Source of the DNA: Streptomyces sp. DG1A-41
GTDB taxonomy: Bacteria; Actinomycetota; Actinomycetes; Streptomycetales; Streptomycetaceae
Assembly: GCF_037055355.1 (NCBI RefSeq)
Contig: NZ_CP146350.1
Span: 4,425,001-4,489,000, forward strand
Length of the DNA: 64,000 nucleotides
Direction of reading: 5' to 3'
Shown here: positions 62,708 through 64,000 of the stretch, one piece after another
How the letters are laid out: each line of letters starts with the position of its first letter
Position numbering within the stretch: the stretch's first letter is position 1
Program-made: the position numbers and the translations under genes
The notes under the pieces: model-generated
What the model was told of the DNA's origin: nothing
Seen by the model: the letters and a program-made list of their open reading frames with translations, nothing else
Databases searched by the model: none

Positions 62708-64000
62708 GTGGCCGAGGCGGCAGACTTCCAGGGGACCAGTGCCTCACCTGCCCGCCGGTGGCTACGGCGCACCGGGGCACTGCTCGCCGGTGCGCCCTTG
62801 CTGGCCGGACTCCTCCAGTTGCCCGCCGCGACGCCGGCGGACGCGGCCGGGCAGGAGTCCCCGCAGGCCGCCTCCGGCACGGGTTCGGTGTCCGTCGCTG
62901 TCGACTCGCTCAGCCCCAGCGCCCCCACCGAGGGGGACACGGTGACGTTGACCGGCACGGTGACCAACAACGGCAAGCAGCCGGTCACCGACGTCCACGT
63001 CGATCTACGGGTGGGGCCCTCGCTCGACACCCGCTCCTCCATCGACACCCTCGCCAAGAAGAGCGACGACGTCCAGGGCCCCGCCGGCAAGCCAGTCGGC
63101 GGCAAGTACACCGAGAAGTTCTCCAAGCTCACCCCCGGCGTCGCGGAGCCCTTCAACATCTCCGTGCCGGTCGACGAGCTGGACCTCGGCCGGGACGGCG
63201 TCTACCAGCTGGCCGTCGCGCTCTCCGGTGAGACCGCCGCGCAGCCCTGGGACCAGGTTCTCGGCATCCAGCGCACGTTCCTGCCGTGGCAGCCGGAGGA
63301 AGCCGGCACCAAGACGAAGACCACGTTCCTGTGGCCGCTCGTCTCCGACGTCCACATGACGGCCGAGACGGGGTCGAACGAGCAGCAGACGCCGGTCTTC
63401 AGCAACGACGACCTCTCCGAGGAGATCTCCCCGGGCGGCCGCCTCGACCAGATGGTGTCACTGGGCAAGGGCCTCGACGTCACCTGGGTGATCGACCCGG
63501 ACCTGCTGGCATCCGTCGACGCGATGACGAAGAACTACCAGGTCAGAGAGGAGGACGGCACCACCACCTCCGGCCGGAACCAGGCAGTCGCCAAGCAGTG
63601 GCTCTCGGAGCTCCAGCAGGCGGTGACGGGCAAGGAGGTCGTCGCCCTGCCGTTCGGCGATCCGGACCTGGCCTCCCTCGCCCACAACGGCACGCGCGTC
63701 ACGGGCTCGCTGAGCCACCTCAAGGAGGCCACCGACGCCGTCGACAACACGGTGCCGACGATCCTCCACGTGCAACCGTCCACAGACTTCGCGTGGCCCG
63801 TGGCCGGCGCCGTCGACCCATCGATTATGAAGGTGGCGACCTCCGCGGGCGCCGACAAGGTGATCGCCCGCAGCGACAGCCTTCAGGACAATCTGTCGTA
63901 CACGCCCTCCGCGGCCCGGCCCATCGGCGGCGGCACCACGGCGGTCGTCGCGGACTCCCGGATGTCCACGGCGTTCCAGGGCAACCTGACGAAGGCCTCC
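62708..64000 (+). CDS. DUF6049-like secreted/membrane protein, N-terminal part
   Basis: At least 431 residues from GTG 62708, still open at the window edge. RRWLRRTGALLAGAPLLAGL is a signal peptide or anchor; Ala/Gly-rich linker to about 65; then VSVAVDSLSPSAPTEGDTVT begins a Big/CARDB-like beta domain. Later YQLAVALSGETA, TFLWPLVSDVHMT and TWVIDPDLLASVDAM. In Streptomyces a DUF6049 protein lies between pcnA and mviN (murJ), as I recall, upstream of the sigma/trx/par genes near oriC. Function unknown. Confidence 0.8.
   Translation, partial: MAEAADFQGTSASPARRWLRRTGALLAGAPLLAGLLQLPAATPADAAGQESPQAASGTGSVSVAVDSLSPSAPTEGDTVTLTGTVTNNGKQPVTDVHVDLRVGPSLDTRSSIDTLAKKSDDVQGPAGKPVGGKYTEKFSKLTPGVAEPFNISVPVDELDLGRDGVYQLAVALSGETAAQPWDQVLGIQRTFLPWQPEEAGTKTKTTFLWPLVSDVHMTAETGSNEQQTPVFSNDDLSEEISPGGRLDQMVSLGKGLDVTWVIDPDLLASVDAMTKNYQVREEDGTTTSGRNQAVAKQWLSELQQAVTGKEVVALPFGDPDLASLAHNGTRVTGSLSHLKEATDAVDNTVPTILHVQPSTDFAWPVAGAVDPSIMKVATSAGADKVIARSDSLQDNLSYTPSAARPIGGGTTAVVADSRMSTAFQGNLTKAS

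Overview
The window is a high-GC actinobacterial chromosome segment from a Streptomyces. The support is the gene content (ssgA/ssgR sporulation genes, ino1, femX, a DUF5326 protein, a fused cydCD) and gene order matching what I recall of the S. coelicolor core from about SCO3963 (left) to about SCO3895 (right). It also carries ten perfect copies of the 14-bp ParB site GTTTCACGTGAAAC, four degenerate copies and three groups of DnaA-box-like 9-mers. It therefore lies inside the origin-proximal parS domain. From recalled synteny, oriC should be a few tens of kb beyond the right edge. No search was run; SCO numbers are recollection.

Left part (1-21 kb): tail of a DyP peroxidase, pheA, serS, a HAD phosphatase, and a serine-tRNA-like gene with an abnormal anticodon arm. 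Next come a small hypothetical gene and a four-gene ABC operon (ATPase-permease twice, 4755-8273 minus), an alpha/beta-hydrolase-SDR fusion, an F420-type LLM oxidoreductase, a second HAD protein and an M23 endopeptidase. The cydA-cydB-cydCD operon (minus) follows, behind a clear Rex operator, then a cyclophilin-like gene and hisC.

Middle (21-42 kb): LacI-type regulator, metallophosphoesterase, a membrane gene with a frameshifted tail, thiC behind a TPP riboswitch, YibE/F-type membrane protein, ssgA and ssgR, DUF5326, cupin, Gp58/holin-like membrane protein, ptpA, PLP lyase, LysR, NUDIX, globin-reductase, tandem GNAT, HbpS/GlcG-like protein, a divergent MFS/MarR pair, GNAT and a serine beta-lactamase-family protein.

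Accessory scar (42.7-44.1 kb): a decayed Tn7-like remnant (tnsA-like plus truncated tnsB-like), each with an in-frame TGG-to-TGA nonsense change, wedged between the beta-lactamase-like gene and dnaB.

Right part (44-64 kb): dnaB, MATE transporter, rpsF-ssb-rpsR-rplI (minus), small membrane protein, femX, alanine-racemase-like gene, GT87 glycosyltransferase, bifunctional PBP, PadR, ino1, MFS, LppU-like protein, pcnA and the start of a DUF6049-like secreted/membrane protein that leaves the window.

The most interesting layer is non-coding. parS copies sit in unusual places: at the start codon of cydCD, inside the cyclophilin-like coding frame, as two degenerate copies in the variable arm of the thiC TPP riboswitch, and at the centres of long perfect palindromes between convergent genes.
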